The notes below the pieces were generated by a model. The model saw only the letters and a program-made list of their open reading frames with translations, was not told the origin of the DNA and did not search any database. A stretch of 31,724 nucleotides of DNA from a virus, in IMG/VR virus record IMGVR_UViG_3300008738_000013, positions 1 through 31,724 of that record; one strand, written 5' to 3'. A program made the translations under genes and the position numbers. This document shows positions 15,986-24,262 of this stretch, in pieces. Position 1 is the stretch's first letter. Each line of letters opens with the position of its first letter.

Positions 15986-16104
15986 TAGTACAACCCTCTT
16001 GAACCCAAGAAGCCTTTCTTATTGTGTTTCTTTGCTAACTTCTTAGCTACTTTTGGTTTTTTTGCGTACAAGTATCTTCTCTGTTTGTCTGATGCGAAAG
16101 GCAT
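15985..16104 (-). CDS. Small basic phage protein, KQRRYLYAKKPKVAKK type (39 aa)
   Basis: MPFASDKQRRYLYAKKPKVA, then KKLAKKHNKKGFLGSRGLY. The motif of KQRR-Y/W-(L/M)YA-x-KP-x-(V/M)AKK is widespread in short phage proteins near head genes; function unknown. Both ends use the TAATG overlap with neighbours, a strong argument that it is real although only 39 codons long. Confidence 0.82.
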   Translation of the reverse strand: MPFASDKQRRYLYAKKPKVAKKLAKKHNKKGFLGSRGLY

Positions 16105-16649
16105 TATTTTTGTTTTTGTTCCCTTAATCCTTTAAGAATACGATTTCTTACGTCACCAATTTTTCTTTTTTTAGCTTTAGCCTTATCTTTCTTTTCCAAC
16201 CAGTTACCATACAAGTCCATATACTTAGGCTTCATTCCTCCCGGCCCTTTAAAAGTTGACTGAGAATTACCTTTTCCATCAGTTTTACGTTTCACTTGTG
16301 CAACCGCACCAACTGGTGGTGGACGTACTGGACGATTAGCCCAATTCCTGTTTTTACTATTTAACCACTTCTTATATTTTTTCTTATGCTCTCTCGTATC
16401 AACAGCATAACTCGTTGGAGTTTGTTTCCATGTAGTTGTTGAAGAACTACCAAGACTTATCCCTTCGGGAGGTATTTTCTGTTTTTTCTTCTTTACTACA
16501 GGCTTCTTTTTTTCTGGTACGTAACCCGGCCCTTTTTTTGATTTTTTCCAAAAATCTATTGTTTTTCTTGATTCTTTTAACTCCTTAGCTGTGGGCTTAG
16601 TTTTCTTCTTTTTAGGTTTTACCCTTTCTTCTACTAATTCTTCTACCAT
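16104..16649 (-). CDS. Lysine-rich basic protein with LYGxWL motif
   Basis: 181 aa, extremely Lys-rich (KPKKKKTKPTAKELKESRKT; KKKPVVKKKKQKIPP). Little folded structure is expected. The C-terminal part reads KPKYMDLYGNWLEKKDKAKA, sharing Y-x-x-LYG-x-WL with the 179-aa protein at 15066-15605. It directly follows the adaptor (stop and start at 16649) and overlaps the 39-aa gene by 1 base. Candidate internal head or DNA-binding protein. Confidence 0.78.
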   Translation of the reverse strand: MVEELVEERVKPKKKKTKPTAKELKESRKTIDFWKKSKKGPGYVPEKKKPVVKKKKQKIPPEGISLGSSSTTTWKQTPTSYAVDTREHKKKYKKWLNSKNRNWANRPVRPPPVGAVAQVKRKTDGKGNSQSTFKGPGGMKPKYMDLYGNWLEKKDKAKAKKRKIGDVRNRILKGLREQKQK

Positions 16650-17671
16650 TACAAACTCCTATTAACCACAAAACCTGACTGATTCCTGCCCTCTGACAAG
16701 GCACCAGAAGTCATACCTTCCATTGTACCTGCTTGAGCTACAATTTCCATGAATTTCTGTCTATAAAATCCTGACTTCTCAGTATTTCGTTGCTGTGATT
16801 CTTTTAAATATGCTCTCTCTAGTGTACCCCATACTAATCCCTCGTGCCAATACGCATTCACCTTTGGCTCCGTTGTATCACTTGCTAATGTACTATCCTT
16901 GGGAACACCACGCACCTTAAGGGAATGAAATACCTTTGCTGTTGCATCCTTATCTATATATAAATCTTTTAAATCTTTTGGAAGGGGATATATTCTAAAT
17001 GTGTTCGATGTTCTATTGTTAAAGACTGCGGCTTCTATAGGGCCGTTTTGATCACGCCACCTAGGAGTATTATCTGTTGAAGCTACTACTGAGGAGAATG
17101 CATTGGGATGAAATCCCATTGAGGATTCCAGCATGAAATGCCTATTACCGCTTGAAGATGCGGCGGCATTAAGTTCAGATTCTGTAAAGATATTCAGTTC
17201 TCTACCATCTATACTGATAGAAACTATCTCTGAAATTGTGCTGGGGATTGTAAATTTAGGGCCAACTTTAAACACAGTAACGCTAGAATCGGTTACTGCA
17301 CCGCTAGTTGAAATCTTGTAGGTTATAGTAGTTGTAGATGGAACAGAAACAATGAATGTCCCAATATACTGAGTAGGAGCACCATCAGCAACATTAATAG
17401 CATCGCCCTCTGCGTATCCATGTACAGAACTAAATGTAATCGTTGCGGTTTTACTATTGGTAGTAAGCGTACCTGTTTTGGTAGCTTCACCTATAGTAGT
17501 TCCAGACGATCCATTAGTAGCGTAACCTTCTACTTGAGGGTACCTTACACGCCGTGTAAATTCATTGCAAGCATCATCGATGTATGTATTTAATTCTCCA
17601 TCAGACCAATGCTTATTAGATGTATCCTGTAATGCGGTTTCGGCACGTTCTCTTATTTGCTTTCGATTCAT
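16649..17671 (-). CDS. Head-tail adaptor (SU10-type) with FCCH-like insert
   Basis: 340 aa. The start, IRERAETALQDTSNKHWSDG, then ELNTYIDDACNEFTRRVRYP, is the first helical part of SU10/T7 gp11-like adaptors that ring the portal. At about residues 60-137 a beta domain is inserted (KTATITFSSVHGYAEGDAIN, then YIGTFIVSVPSTTTITYKI), alike to the insert of the 195-aa tail protein. The C-terminal helices include YWHEGLVWGTLERAYLKESQ. Overlaps at both ends are TAATG-type. In a short-tailed phage this ring connects the portal to the hub at 2241-5348. Confidence 0.82.
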   Translation of the reverse strand: MNRKQIRERAETALQDTSNKHWSDGELNTYIDDACNEFTRRVRYPQVEGYATNGSSGTTIGEATKTGTLTTNSKTATITFSSVHGYAEGDAINVADGAPTQYIGTFIVSVPSTTTITYKISTSGAVTDSSVTVFKVGPKFTIPSTISEIVSISIDGRELNIFTESELNAAASSSGNRHFMLESSMGFHPNAFSSVVASTDNTPRWRDQNGPIEAAVFNNRTSNTFRIYPLPKDLKDLYIDKDATAKVFHSLKVRGVPKDSTLASDTTEPKVNAYWHEGLVWGTLERAYLKESQQRNTEKSGFYRQKFMEIVAQAGTMEGMTSGALSEGRNQSGFVVNRSL

Positions 17672-18174
17672 TAATTCTGGTCAAGGTCAATCACCTCATG
17701 ACGCTCTAATGCACCTTCTATATCTTCCTTTGTTATTGGTTCTGACTTATCATCAAATTCGACACCTGCTTTTTGTCCTGTTTTAGGATACTTCTTAACT
17801 GTAAAGTTAAATCGCCTGTTAGTCCTTGGTGTAAGCCCCTGTGACAAATCCTTCTGGAAGTAATCGGTAGTAATAGCATCATTCAGTATGTTCATATGTT
17901 GAAGAGGTACAACTCTGTCTGTTCCTCTTGGTATCACTATTGTCCAATCTCCATGTGTCACCGGAACTGGCCCCATTTCCGTATTATCCTTGCCGTACTC
18001 AATATTAATTACAGCGTGACCCTCTGGAACTTCATCACCCTTTTTCCATTCAGCCGCCATTTTCATGCCGTTAGGAAGAACTACAAAACGACCATCACCT
18101 GCCGGAACGTAATTATCATGCCTTTTTTGATTGGGTAAATTTTCTGTTGGTAATAAACCACCTGCTATGGACAT
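17671..18174 (-). CDS. Conserved head-region protein
   Basis: 167 aa, no signal or membrane segment. Segments GDGRFVVLPNGMKMAAEWKK, WTIVIPRGTDRVVPLQHMNI and TPRTNRRFNFTVKKYPKTG suggest a compact beta-rich protein with a basic patch. The C-terminus is acidic. It begins after a hairpin gap with a strong SD (AAGGAG, 7 bases before the ATG), so a new translation block starts here. Head completion or connector role is possible by position only. Confidence 0.78.
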   Translation of the reverse strand: MSIAGGLLPTENLPNQKRHDNYVPAGDGRFVVLPNGMKMAAEWKKGDEVPEGHAVINIEYGKDNTEMGPVPVTHGDWTIVIPRGTDRVVPLQHMNILNDAITTDYFQKDLSQGLTPRTNRRFNFTVKKYPKTGQKAGVEFDDKSEPITKEDIEGALERHEVIDLDQN

Positions 18175-18202
18175 ATTTTCTCCTTAAATCTCCGTTGTTA
18201 AA

Positions 18203-18226
18203 AGTGGGTGACAAAAGCCACCCACT
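18203..18226 (-). terminator. Hairpin with short T-run between head genes
   Basis: On the minus strand, AGTGGGTG - 8-base loop - CACCCACT is followed by TTTTAAC. The 8-bp perfect stem and short U-run fit a weak or leaky rho-independent terminator just after the 176-aa head gene; it may lower transcription of adaptor and tail genes relative to the capsid. Confidence 0.6.
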
Positions 18227-18240
18227 ACTGAATTATACTA

Positions 18241-18771
18241 CTAGGCTAAACTAGCTTGTTCCCAAACAATGTTTGGATCATAGATATATTCAACCCACCA
18301 GATAAGCTCTCCGGCACTAGCAACTCCTCCAGCATGAGTCCATTGCAGAACTACTGGAACAACCTTTTCACCTGAAGATGAATAGGTTTCACTAACTGTG
18401 TAAGAAGGCTTGGTACCTAAGAGTGCTCCACCGAGCGACTCTGTTCCACCACGACAACTGAGGAATTTACCAACAGTCTTTAGACTAGCTGTTGCCGCCG
18501 CTCCTGCCATAAAACCGTTAGGATCGGCAGATACGGTTGATCCATCAGCCTGAGCCAATGTTCCTACTGTACCTGTTTCAGCGTGTGAGGCACCACTTGG
18601 ATTAAAAGCAGTTGTTACGATAATTGGAGTATCGATAACGATAGCTCCCCAAGGTATAAGAATATTACTAACTGCGGCATGAGTAGCAACGGAAGTATAA
18701 CTTCCTAATGATACTGTCTTCCTCCCCGACATTTGTGGGGCGTTAGTAATTCTTGTTTTTAAAGAATCCAT
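18241..18771 (-). CDS. Head protein next to major capsid (decoration-like)
   Basis: 176 aa. The N-terminus (MDSLKTRITNAPQMSGRKTV) is followed by a beta-rich, Gly/Ala/Ser-rich body (VSNILIPWGAIVIDTPIIVT; GELIWWVEYIYDPNIVWEQA at the end). There is no known motif. Size, composition and position right after the major capsid gene, with hairpins on both sides, suggest a highly made head protein such as a decoration or cement protein; this is inference. Confidence 0.75.
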   Translation of the reverse strand: MDSLKTRITNAPQMSGRKTVSLGSYTSVATHAAVSNILIPWGAIVIDTPIIVTTAFNPSGASHAETGTVGTLAQADGSTVSADPNGFMAGAAATASLKTVGKFLSCRGGTESLGGALLGTKPSYTVSETYSSSGEKVVPVVLQWTHAGGVASAGELIWWVEYIYDPNIVWEQASLA

Positions 18772-18796
18772 AAGTTTCCCTTATTTAATTGTGAAA

Positions 18797-18815
18797 CCCC
18801 TCCCATTAGAAGGGG
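18797..18815 (-). terminator. Hairpin between major capsid and next head gene
   Basis: CCCCT - 9-base loop - AGGGG, followed by TTT on the minus strand. The stem is only 5 bp, so termination would be partial. An mRNA 3'-end stabiliser for the capsid message is an alternative. Confidence 0.45.
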
Positions 18816-18823
18816 CTATTTAA

Positions 18824-19900
18824 TTATGAAAGTTTAGTACAGGCTACTTCCAATCTGTACATCCACAAGTCTTGAAGGATGATACAGGAATAGAAAGTAT
18901 CCCACGCAACCGTACCACGCTGTCCTAGTGGATCACCGGGGCCGGGTTTAGGCATAACAACCTTAGAGCGGAGTGAATCCATTCCACCTAATGTTGCACA
19001 ACCAATTGCGTCCTCTGCAAAAATAAGTACAGGGTATACATCAGCTTTTGCTCCACTTGTGGATACGCAGTTTGCAACACCAGCGGTGTCACCAGCGTCC
19101 TTAAATGGAACTGCTTGAGTTGTAGTAATGAAGCGTACACCTTCTACGCCACCAATCTCACCCTCAATTGCATCACCTTGAGAAGAATAATTCTCTACGG
19201 ATACAAATCCGGGGAGTGCTTGAACGTCCTGACGGAGGTCAGGATGGCAAATCGCAACATACGATTCACGGATTGGCTCTGTAGCAACACCAACGGATGC
19301 CTTTAACTTAGCTTTAAGTTTTCCTGCATCGTTGTTTTCAAGAGCACGAATTGCTGTTTGAATCGCACCCAAGGTTGGTGTATTAGCACCGGGAGCACCT
19401 AATGATGGTGCTTTATTACCAATGTGGAAATCAACATCACCTCGTCCAGATGCGGAAGTTCCTACATATTTAACCTGTGTTCCAGCACGAAAGACTTTGT
19501 AGCTGAGAAAGTCAATAGTCTCACCAGCCTGAGTAGCCTGTCTTTCGGATATAATTTTTAATACCGGGTCTGCCGCCGCCGCAAGCTGTACATCAGTAGT
19601 GTTCACGTATGAGCCGTATTGCTTCAACGTGTGCATTAAAGTTGTATGCTCAAGACTTGAGAAGTCCGGTGTAACACCTTCAGCAATCGGCGTATCCACG
19701 ATTGGGAAACGCTCATACCTGCGGTGTCTAATTTCTAAACCCTGTTTCTGGGGTTTGGTTTCTTTTTGTGCGAATTTCGCAAATGTCAGCAATCGCTTGG
19801 CGATTGGTAACATCTTCTTCTGGATAGTGAAAGCATCATTTTTGGATAAATCACCATAAGATGATCCACTAATGGTTCCAGTTCCTCCATATGCCGCCAT
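18824..19900 (-). CDS. Major capsid protein, N4-gp56 family
   Basis: 358 aa. It fits the N4-gp56 type of HK97-fold capsids: IQKKMLPIAKRLLTFAKFAQ near the start, FPIVDTPIAEGVTPDF, LSYKVFRAGTQVKYVGTSAS, then YVAICHPDLRQDVQALPGFV, GEIGGVEGVRFITTTQAVPF and GTVAWDTFYSCIILQDLWMY. Length agrees with that family. It follows the scaffold gene with a short gap and an AGGAG SD, and is followed by hairpins, as expected for a strongly expressed gene. Confidence 0.9.
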   Translation of the reverse strand: MAAYGGTGTISGSSYGDLSKNDAFTIQKKMLPIAKRLLTFAKFAQKETKPQKQGLEIRHRRYERFPIVDTPIAEGVTPDFSSLEHTTLMHTLKQYGSYVNTTDVQLAAAADPVLKIISERQATQAGETIDFLSYKVFRAGTQVKYVGTSASGRGDVDFHIGNKAPSLGAPGANTPTLGAIQTAIRALENNDAGKLKAKLKASVGVATEPIRESYVAICHPDLRQDVQALPGFVSVENYSSQGDAIEGEIGGVEGVRFITTTQAVPFKDAGDTAGVANCVSTSGAKADVYPVLIFAEDAIGCATLGGMDSLRSKVVMPKPGPGDPLGQRGTVAWDTFYSCIILQDLWMYRLEVACTKLS

Positions 19901-19921
19901 ATTTAACTCCTATCTTAATTG

Positions 19922-20860
19922 TTATTCGGGAATAGCTTCCCATAGTTCATCATCGGACAAATTGTCCAAATTCTTGTTTTTCACGGGTGCGGAATTACCT
20001 AAAAGACCAGTCGCCGCCGCTCTTTTAGCCTGTCGCTTAGTACTCGTTTTAGAAGGTTTAGCTTCTTCTTCAGGAGGTCTCCACGCATCTTGACCCGCTT
20101 GGGTTGATAGGAATAATTGCATAACGGAGGCATGATCAACCGGGTCAGTTGACTCAGTCATCATTTTTGTCATGGCTGGACTACCAAGAACAAATGCCTG
20201 AAAATCGGCATCTTTGTCTATATCCCTGTAATCCTCTCCTACATTCTCATGCATATAATTTTCATGATACTGTAGGAAGTTCTGATAATTCTGTTCTTTG
20301 TGCTGATCTTCTAACTGATCTAAACGCTGTTGAGCCTGTATGGTAGCTTCTTGAAGGGTTGTACCCTGTTTAGCCATCTCATGCTGAATCATTTTGCGAA
20401 ATGTAGAAGACAGTTCAGAGAACTCCTCCATTGTCTGCTTGTCATTGTCATCAAAGAAAGTCTCACTTGTGGGATCGGCAGGGGGTGCTTCCGTTTCTGA
20501 AAGTCCTTGTTTTACCCTTTGAAGTGCTTGTTCTCTCTCGACATCTCTGAGCCGAAGCTCATCAAAGTCTTGACGTAATCTAGCAGATTCTTCATTCCTC
20601 TTATGAAATTCTCGCTCTAAATCCTTATAACGAGCTTCATAATCATGCTGTGGTTCTTCAGGGTCTTCATCGTCTTCGGTCTCATCGTCTTCTGATTCAG
20701 GCTCCTCAGCTTCGGGTTCGGGTTCTTCTTCCTCTTCCTCTACTTCAGGGGTACCTTCTTCGGTTGAATCTCCTTCAACTTCATCATCCTGACTCCATAA
20801 TTCTTCGTCTGAGGTTTCTGTATCTTCAGTTTCCTCATCGAGTACCTCTTCTTCAATCAT
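19922..20860 (-). CDS. Capsid scaffold protein
   Basis: 312 aa. The first 75 residues are almost all Glu/Asp/Pro/Thr/Ser (MIEEEVLDEETEDTETSDEE and on). A long charged helix/coiled coil follows (YEARYKDLEREFHKRNEESA), then Gln-rich helices, and a basic C-terminal segment (KTSTKRQAKRAAATGLLGNS) ending in DDELWEAIPE. Acidic body, coiled coil and basic capsid-binding end are the usual scaffold layout, and the gene lies just before the major capsid. SD is GGAGGAG before the ATG. Confidence 0.85.
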   Translation of the reverse strand: MIEEEVLDEETEDTETSDEELWSQDDEVEGDSTEEGTPEVEEEEEEPEPEAEEPESEDDETEDDEDPEEPQHDYEARYKDLEREFHKRNEESARLRQDFDELRLRDVEREQALQRVKQGLSETEAPPADPTSETFFDDNDKQTMEEFSELSSTFRKMIQHEMAKQGTTLQEATIQAQQRLDQLEDQHKEQNYQNFLQYHENYMHENVGEDYRDIDKDADFQAFVLGSPAMTKMMTESTDPVDHASVMQLFLSTQAGQDAWRPPEEEAKPSKTSTKRQAKRAAATGLLGNSAPVKNKNLDNLSDDELWEAIPE

Positions 20861-20929
20861 AACTCCTCCAATGTCCCGATTAAACGGATTGGTTAAATAT
20901 TAGCCCTTCCTTACGGTGTAAAGGCGATT

Positions 20930-21136
20930 CTAATTTTTTTCTGCAATATCAAGCATTTCTTGCCATGCTTGGATTTTGCCGATAGATACATTATGCCTTG
21001 AAACTGACTCTTGGTCAACTAATTGTTTCGATTTTATTATATCATATGCATCTTGTATTCTTTTTTCAATCATTTCTTTGTAAATTTGCCATCCCGGTGA
21101 TTGGGATAACATGCCTAACATATCATTCTGGGGCAT
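20930..21136 (-). CDS. Small helical protein after portal
   Basis: 68 aa from the ATG at 21136 (MPQNDMLGMLSQSPGWQIYK), chosen because GGGAG lies 10 bases upstream; a TTG at 21145 or an ATG at 21121 are alternatives. It is helical, with no membrane segment, and overlaps the portal end by 14 bases. Small proteins in this position recur in related phages; function unknown. A gap of about 70 bases with a poor hairpin (CCTTTACACCGTAAGG) follows. Confidence 0.75.
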   Translation of the reverse strand: MPQNDMLGMLSQSPGWQIYKEMIEKRIQDAYDIIKSKQLVDQESVSRHNVSIGKIQAWQEMLDIAEKN

Positions 21137-23432
21137 TTTCTGCAAACTCCCTTCTTCTTATATCTTCTCCAGATGGGCCTCCCTGTAGTCTCTCTTGTGC
21201 TGGCCCTGCTTGTGTTGGGTCTTGCGGCATTTCTCCTTGAGGTGGCATTTCTTCTTCAGGAGGTGCCATTTCTTGTGCCATTTGTGCTTGTTGCATTTCT
21301 CTTATAGCTGTTTCTTCTTCATTTATTGCTTGTTCCTCTGCATTTAAATCCATATCAGTTTGTTGTTCAGATTCTTCACGTAATAGAACACTATAATTTT
21401 CTAAATTTGCAGGATTTAATACATTACCTTGTTTAGCTAATTCTAATCTTTCCTGCATTACAAGTTTACGCTGGTCTTCTCCTATAGACTGCTTCTCATC
21501 TAACATAGCTTTATTCTGCTCAATAGCTATACTTGATTGAGTCTGCATCTGGGTTTGTTGTTGAGCCATCATAGCTTGCTGTTGCATTTGCTCTTGGGCC
21601 GCTTGTTGTGCCGCTTGAGCTTGTTGTTGCATTTGTTGTTGTTGGGCTTGTTGTTGGGCTTGCATTTCTTGCGTTACTTCTTCCTCTGTCTTTACAACCT
21701 TATCTGGCTCCATATTAAACGCACGTAACAATGGCCTTGTAAATGCTTCCTGTTTGAGATACTGCTTTATCTCTGGCATCTGACCTACAACCTGTAAGAA
21801 ATTAATCAATTGAGTATTATGTACCTCCTTAGCTACATACTGCTCATAACCTGTTGATATTGCTTCATAATCTCCCTTAATAGACATATCTGTAGAGTCT
21901 ACCATCAACCACCTATATATAGCTCCTATATTTTTGGTGATCATTGAAGAAACTGATCTTACAACATCTGCGGTCTGTCTGTTTGCGTTGGAATTAAGAA
22001 TGGACATCCCTGTCGCTGTCTTAGTCTGTGCAGGTGACATATCCCCATAACCGATACTGGTCTGGCCTGAGTCTAGGTCTGCTTCTCTTTCAAGTTGCTG
22101 TATTACTTGGAGTAAACCGTTGGTTACGTCTGGAATTTGTACTGATTGGAAGGAATCTCGGACTGAAGCTCCGGGTTTTACACGAAACTGTTTACCCGGA
22201 TATATCTGTTCGGTGTCCGTTCCCGGCTCAAATGCATTTGGATCAATGACAGTCAATGGGGCCGCTGATAAAGACTTACCTTCTACCATCATTGCGTATG
22301 AAAAGTTTAGGATCGCTTGTGCATCTCTTATTGCATAATAAATACCGTCACCCCATATCGACTCTGGATTCTTCTGCCAGTTACAGAAATGGAAAGGTAG
22401 GGTGTCATCGAAAGGATTTTCAGCAATCTTAACGACTTTATCACCAATAACAGTAATAACAACAGGGATAGCATCTGGGATGTCCTCTGAATCAATTGGC
22501 AGATGTGGCTCCAAATCCTTACCGTCTAAACGACCCCAAAACTCTAAAACCTCAAACTTCTTTAATCTTGTCGCTGAGGTTTCATTATACTTTTTAGGGT
22601 GTTCACTGTCGTCCCATCCGTGTGCAAGGCCAATTTCTTCTTCAAGCACTTGTTCAAGTGCACCCGGAATAAAGCCCTCTGCTGTTTTTGCGAGCTTTCT
22701 GAGTTGTATTTTACTAAGGAACGATCTTTGGATAACATAATCTGCATCTTCAGCATTGATTGCCTCTGGAGATGGAAACACATTCCATATACTGACAAAC
22801 TTACATGCTGGCATTAATTCTTGTTCAAGGAACGACTCAACTGCGACCATATCGTCTGGAGTCGTAACCGTAGTGTAGACAGGAAAGTTTTTATATTCAA
22901 GGGACACTCCCTTCGTACATCCCGTCCCATACAGACACATTTCGTGTACAGCATGTTGAACTTCTTCGTTATAGTTAGTTCTTTCAAGTATGTCACGAAT
23001 CTTAAACTCCATCTGTTTAGAGCGTTCAAGAATCGCATCTTCAAGCATGTCAGGTCTGTCTGGTGGTGCTTGTATATCGGGAGGGTAAAACCGGGGCTTA
23101 CGGCTTGGCGTAATGCTAAACGGTACTTTCCCATCCTCAAATAGTAGCGTATTAACCTTAATCTTCGCCGAATTAATTTTACGCCTAGTTTGATTGACAA
23201 ATATACCCCTTTCGCTTGCCAATTCATGAGCCTTTGATATTTTTGAAGGGTATTTTCCTCTGTACGCATCGTATGCCTCCAACCAATGTTGTTCATGATC
23301 TCTACGATAATCCCTTGCCTCTTCAAATTTTTCTTGAATAACTTTGGCAAAGTCATCAACGTCTGCCTGTACTACCTCTACCTTAACCTCAACTGCTAAT
23401 TCTTGAGGCTCCTCATTTTCATATTCTGCCAT
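21123..23432 (-). CDS. Portal protein (P22-like)
   Basis: 769 aa from ATG 23432, which has AAGGAG 8 bases upstream; the in-frame GTG at 23441 overlaps that SD and is rejected. Portal features: EKFEEARDYRRDHEQHWLEA, a HEMCLYGTGCTKGVSLEYKN segment, FVSIWNVFPSPEAINAEDAD, FHFCNWQKNPESIWGDGIYY and MSPAQTKTATGMSILNSNAN. The C-terminal third is a Gln-rich helical barrel-like tail (about residues 600-680) with acidic end. The long C-terminus fits P22-like portals. It is coupled to the 58-aa lipoprotein by TAATG. Confidence 0.9.
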   Translation of the reverse strand: MAEYENEEPQELAVEVKVEVVQADVDDFAKVIQEKFEEARDYRRDHEQHWLEAYDAYRGKYPSKISKAHELASERGIFVNQTRRKINSAKIKVNTLLFEDGKVPFSITPSRKPRFYPPDIQAPPDRPDMLEDAILERSKQMEFKIRDILERTNYNEEVQHAVHEMCLYGTGCTKGVSLEYKNFPVYTTVTTPDDMVAVESFLEQELMPACKFVSIWNVFPSPEAINAEDADYVIQRSFLSKIQLRKLAKTAEGFIPGALEQVLEEEIGLAHGWDDSEHPKKYNETSATRLKKFEVLEFWGRLDGKDLEPHLPIDSEDIPDAIPVVITVIGDKVVKIAENPFDDTLPFHFCNWQKNPESIWGDGIYYAIRDAQAILNFSYAMMVEGKSLSAAPLTVIDPNAFEPGTDTEQIYPGKQFRVKPGASVRDSFQSVQIPDVTNGLLQVIQQLEREADLDSGQTSIGYGDMSPAQTKTATGMSILNSNANRQTADVVRSVSSMITKNIGAIYRWLMVDSTDMSIKGDYEAISTGYEQYVAKEVHNTQLINFLQVVGQMPEIKQYLKQEAFTRPLLRAFNMEPDKVVKTEEEVTQEMQAQQQAQQQQMQQQAQAAQQAAQEQMQQQAMMAQQQTQMQTQSSIAIEQNKAMLDEKQSIGEDQRKLVMQERLELAKQGNVLNPANLENYSVLLREESEQQTDMDLNAEEQAINEEETAIREMQQAQMAQEMAPPEEEMPPQGEMPQDPTQAGPAQERLQGGPSGEDIRRREFAENAPE

Positions 23433-23608
23433 TAATAACACTCCTTATTGTGTCTTGAGAAAGTATCTATGCATTGCCAATAGGGGTGCTTATTGAATTT
23501 TGTTGCTTCTCTTGTTCCTCTAAGCGGTTTATCATCAACCCAATAACCTAATCTTTCAATACCTGCACAAGATGATAAAAAAATTGTTAAAATCAATAAT
23601 ATCCTCAT
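23432..23608 (-). CDS. Small lipoprotein (58 aa)
   Basis: MRILLILTIFLSSCAGIERL and 38 more residues. A short signal peptide ends in a lipobox (FLSSC, Cys14). The mature part has YWVDDKPLRGTREATKFNKH, then PYWQCIDTFSRHNKEC. No SD is seen, but the ATG comes 3 bases after the stop of the oxygenase gene, and its stop overlaps the portal start (TAATG). A lipoprotein between oxygenase and portal is unexpected. Superinfection exclusion or a cell-envelope role are guesses. Confidence 0.75.
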   Translation of the reverse strand: MRILLILTIFLSSCAGIERLGYWVDDKPLRGTREATKFNKHPYWQCIDTFSRHNKECY

Positions 23609-23611
23609 GTT

Positions 23612-24262
23612 TTAAATATCATATACTACATTCCCAGAGATAGATATTCTTTCCTCATCTGTATTATAAAAAGGATAAACTAGGTGATTAATTTCTGCTG
23701 GGAAGAGTATCATTATACCTTCATAAGAGGGGTCTAGTTTATACACATATGAATCAATCCTGCCGGATATGTCCGAATACACGAATTTAAAATTACCAGC
23801 CATTGGATGAGCACTTGATTTAATAAAAGGAATCTCATGCTGTTCCCTCCAGTCATAAGGTATTTTCATCCAAACTACGAATGAATAAAGCCCTCCGTGA
23901 CAATGTAATGGGTTAAATTCGTTTTGTTTCTGAAAATTTACCCAAAATGACTCTAAAATATAAGGAACATTCTTTTGCCCAAAATATCTTCTATTTACTA
24001 CCCCCTTCCCATTACGGAAGACCTCCTCATATTCCCTTATTAGGGGGTTTAACACGTTTTTATAAAACCAATCGTCTGTATCAATTAGTTCTAGACTACT
24101 ATGAATATTCCCTGCTAGACTGTATTTATAATCTACAGCGTCTTCCCTTGCTTTGTTAGTATATTCCCACAGCCTATCCATTATGGGAGTATTAGCAAAA
24201 TTATTCTCTAAACCAAAACCAAACTGCCCAGCATCATAAGCTGGAACAATGCGACTACTCAT
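23612..24262 (-). CDS. 2-oxoglutarate/Fe(II)-dependent oxygenase-like protein (PF13759 type)
   Basis: 216 aa. The double-stranded beta-helix signature is visible: FWVNFQKQNEFNPLHCHGGL with iron-ligand candidates His120 and His122, MILFPAEINHLVYPFYN with His193, and EERISISGNV with Arg205 to hold 2-oxoglutarate. Family members in marine phages and bacteria hydroxylate unknown targets. The gene overlaps the upstream 89-aa gene by 4 bases (ATGA). It sits between terminase and portal, so it is expressed late. Confidence 0.8.
   Translation of the reverse strand: MSSRIVPAYDAGQFGFGLENNFANTPIMDRLWEYTNKAREDAVDYKYSLAGNIHSSLELIDTDDWFYKNVLNPLIREYEEVFRNGKGVVNRRYFGQKNVPYILESFWVNFQKQNEFNPLHCHGGLYSFVVWMKIPYDWREQHEIPFIKSSAHPMAGNFKFVYSDISGRIDSYVYKLDPSYEGIMILFPAEINHLVYPFYNTDEERISISGNVVYDI

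Noticed and set aside
20861-20929. Hairpin-like CCTTTACACCGTAAGG after the 68-aa gene
   Set aside because: Stem is imperfect with a bulge and has no T-run; not enough for a terminator call.
22562-23359. Open frames overlapping the portal gene in other frames (both strands)
   Set aside because: All lie fully inside the well-supported portal gene and show no domain or start signal.
23433-23441. GTG start for the portal at 23441
   Set aside because: It overlaps the SD. The ATG at 23432 has AAGGAG at 8 bases and couples to the upstream stop.
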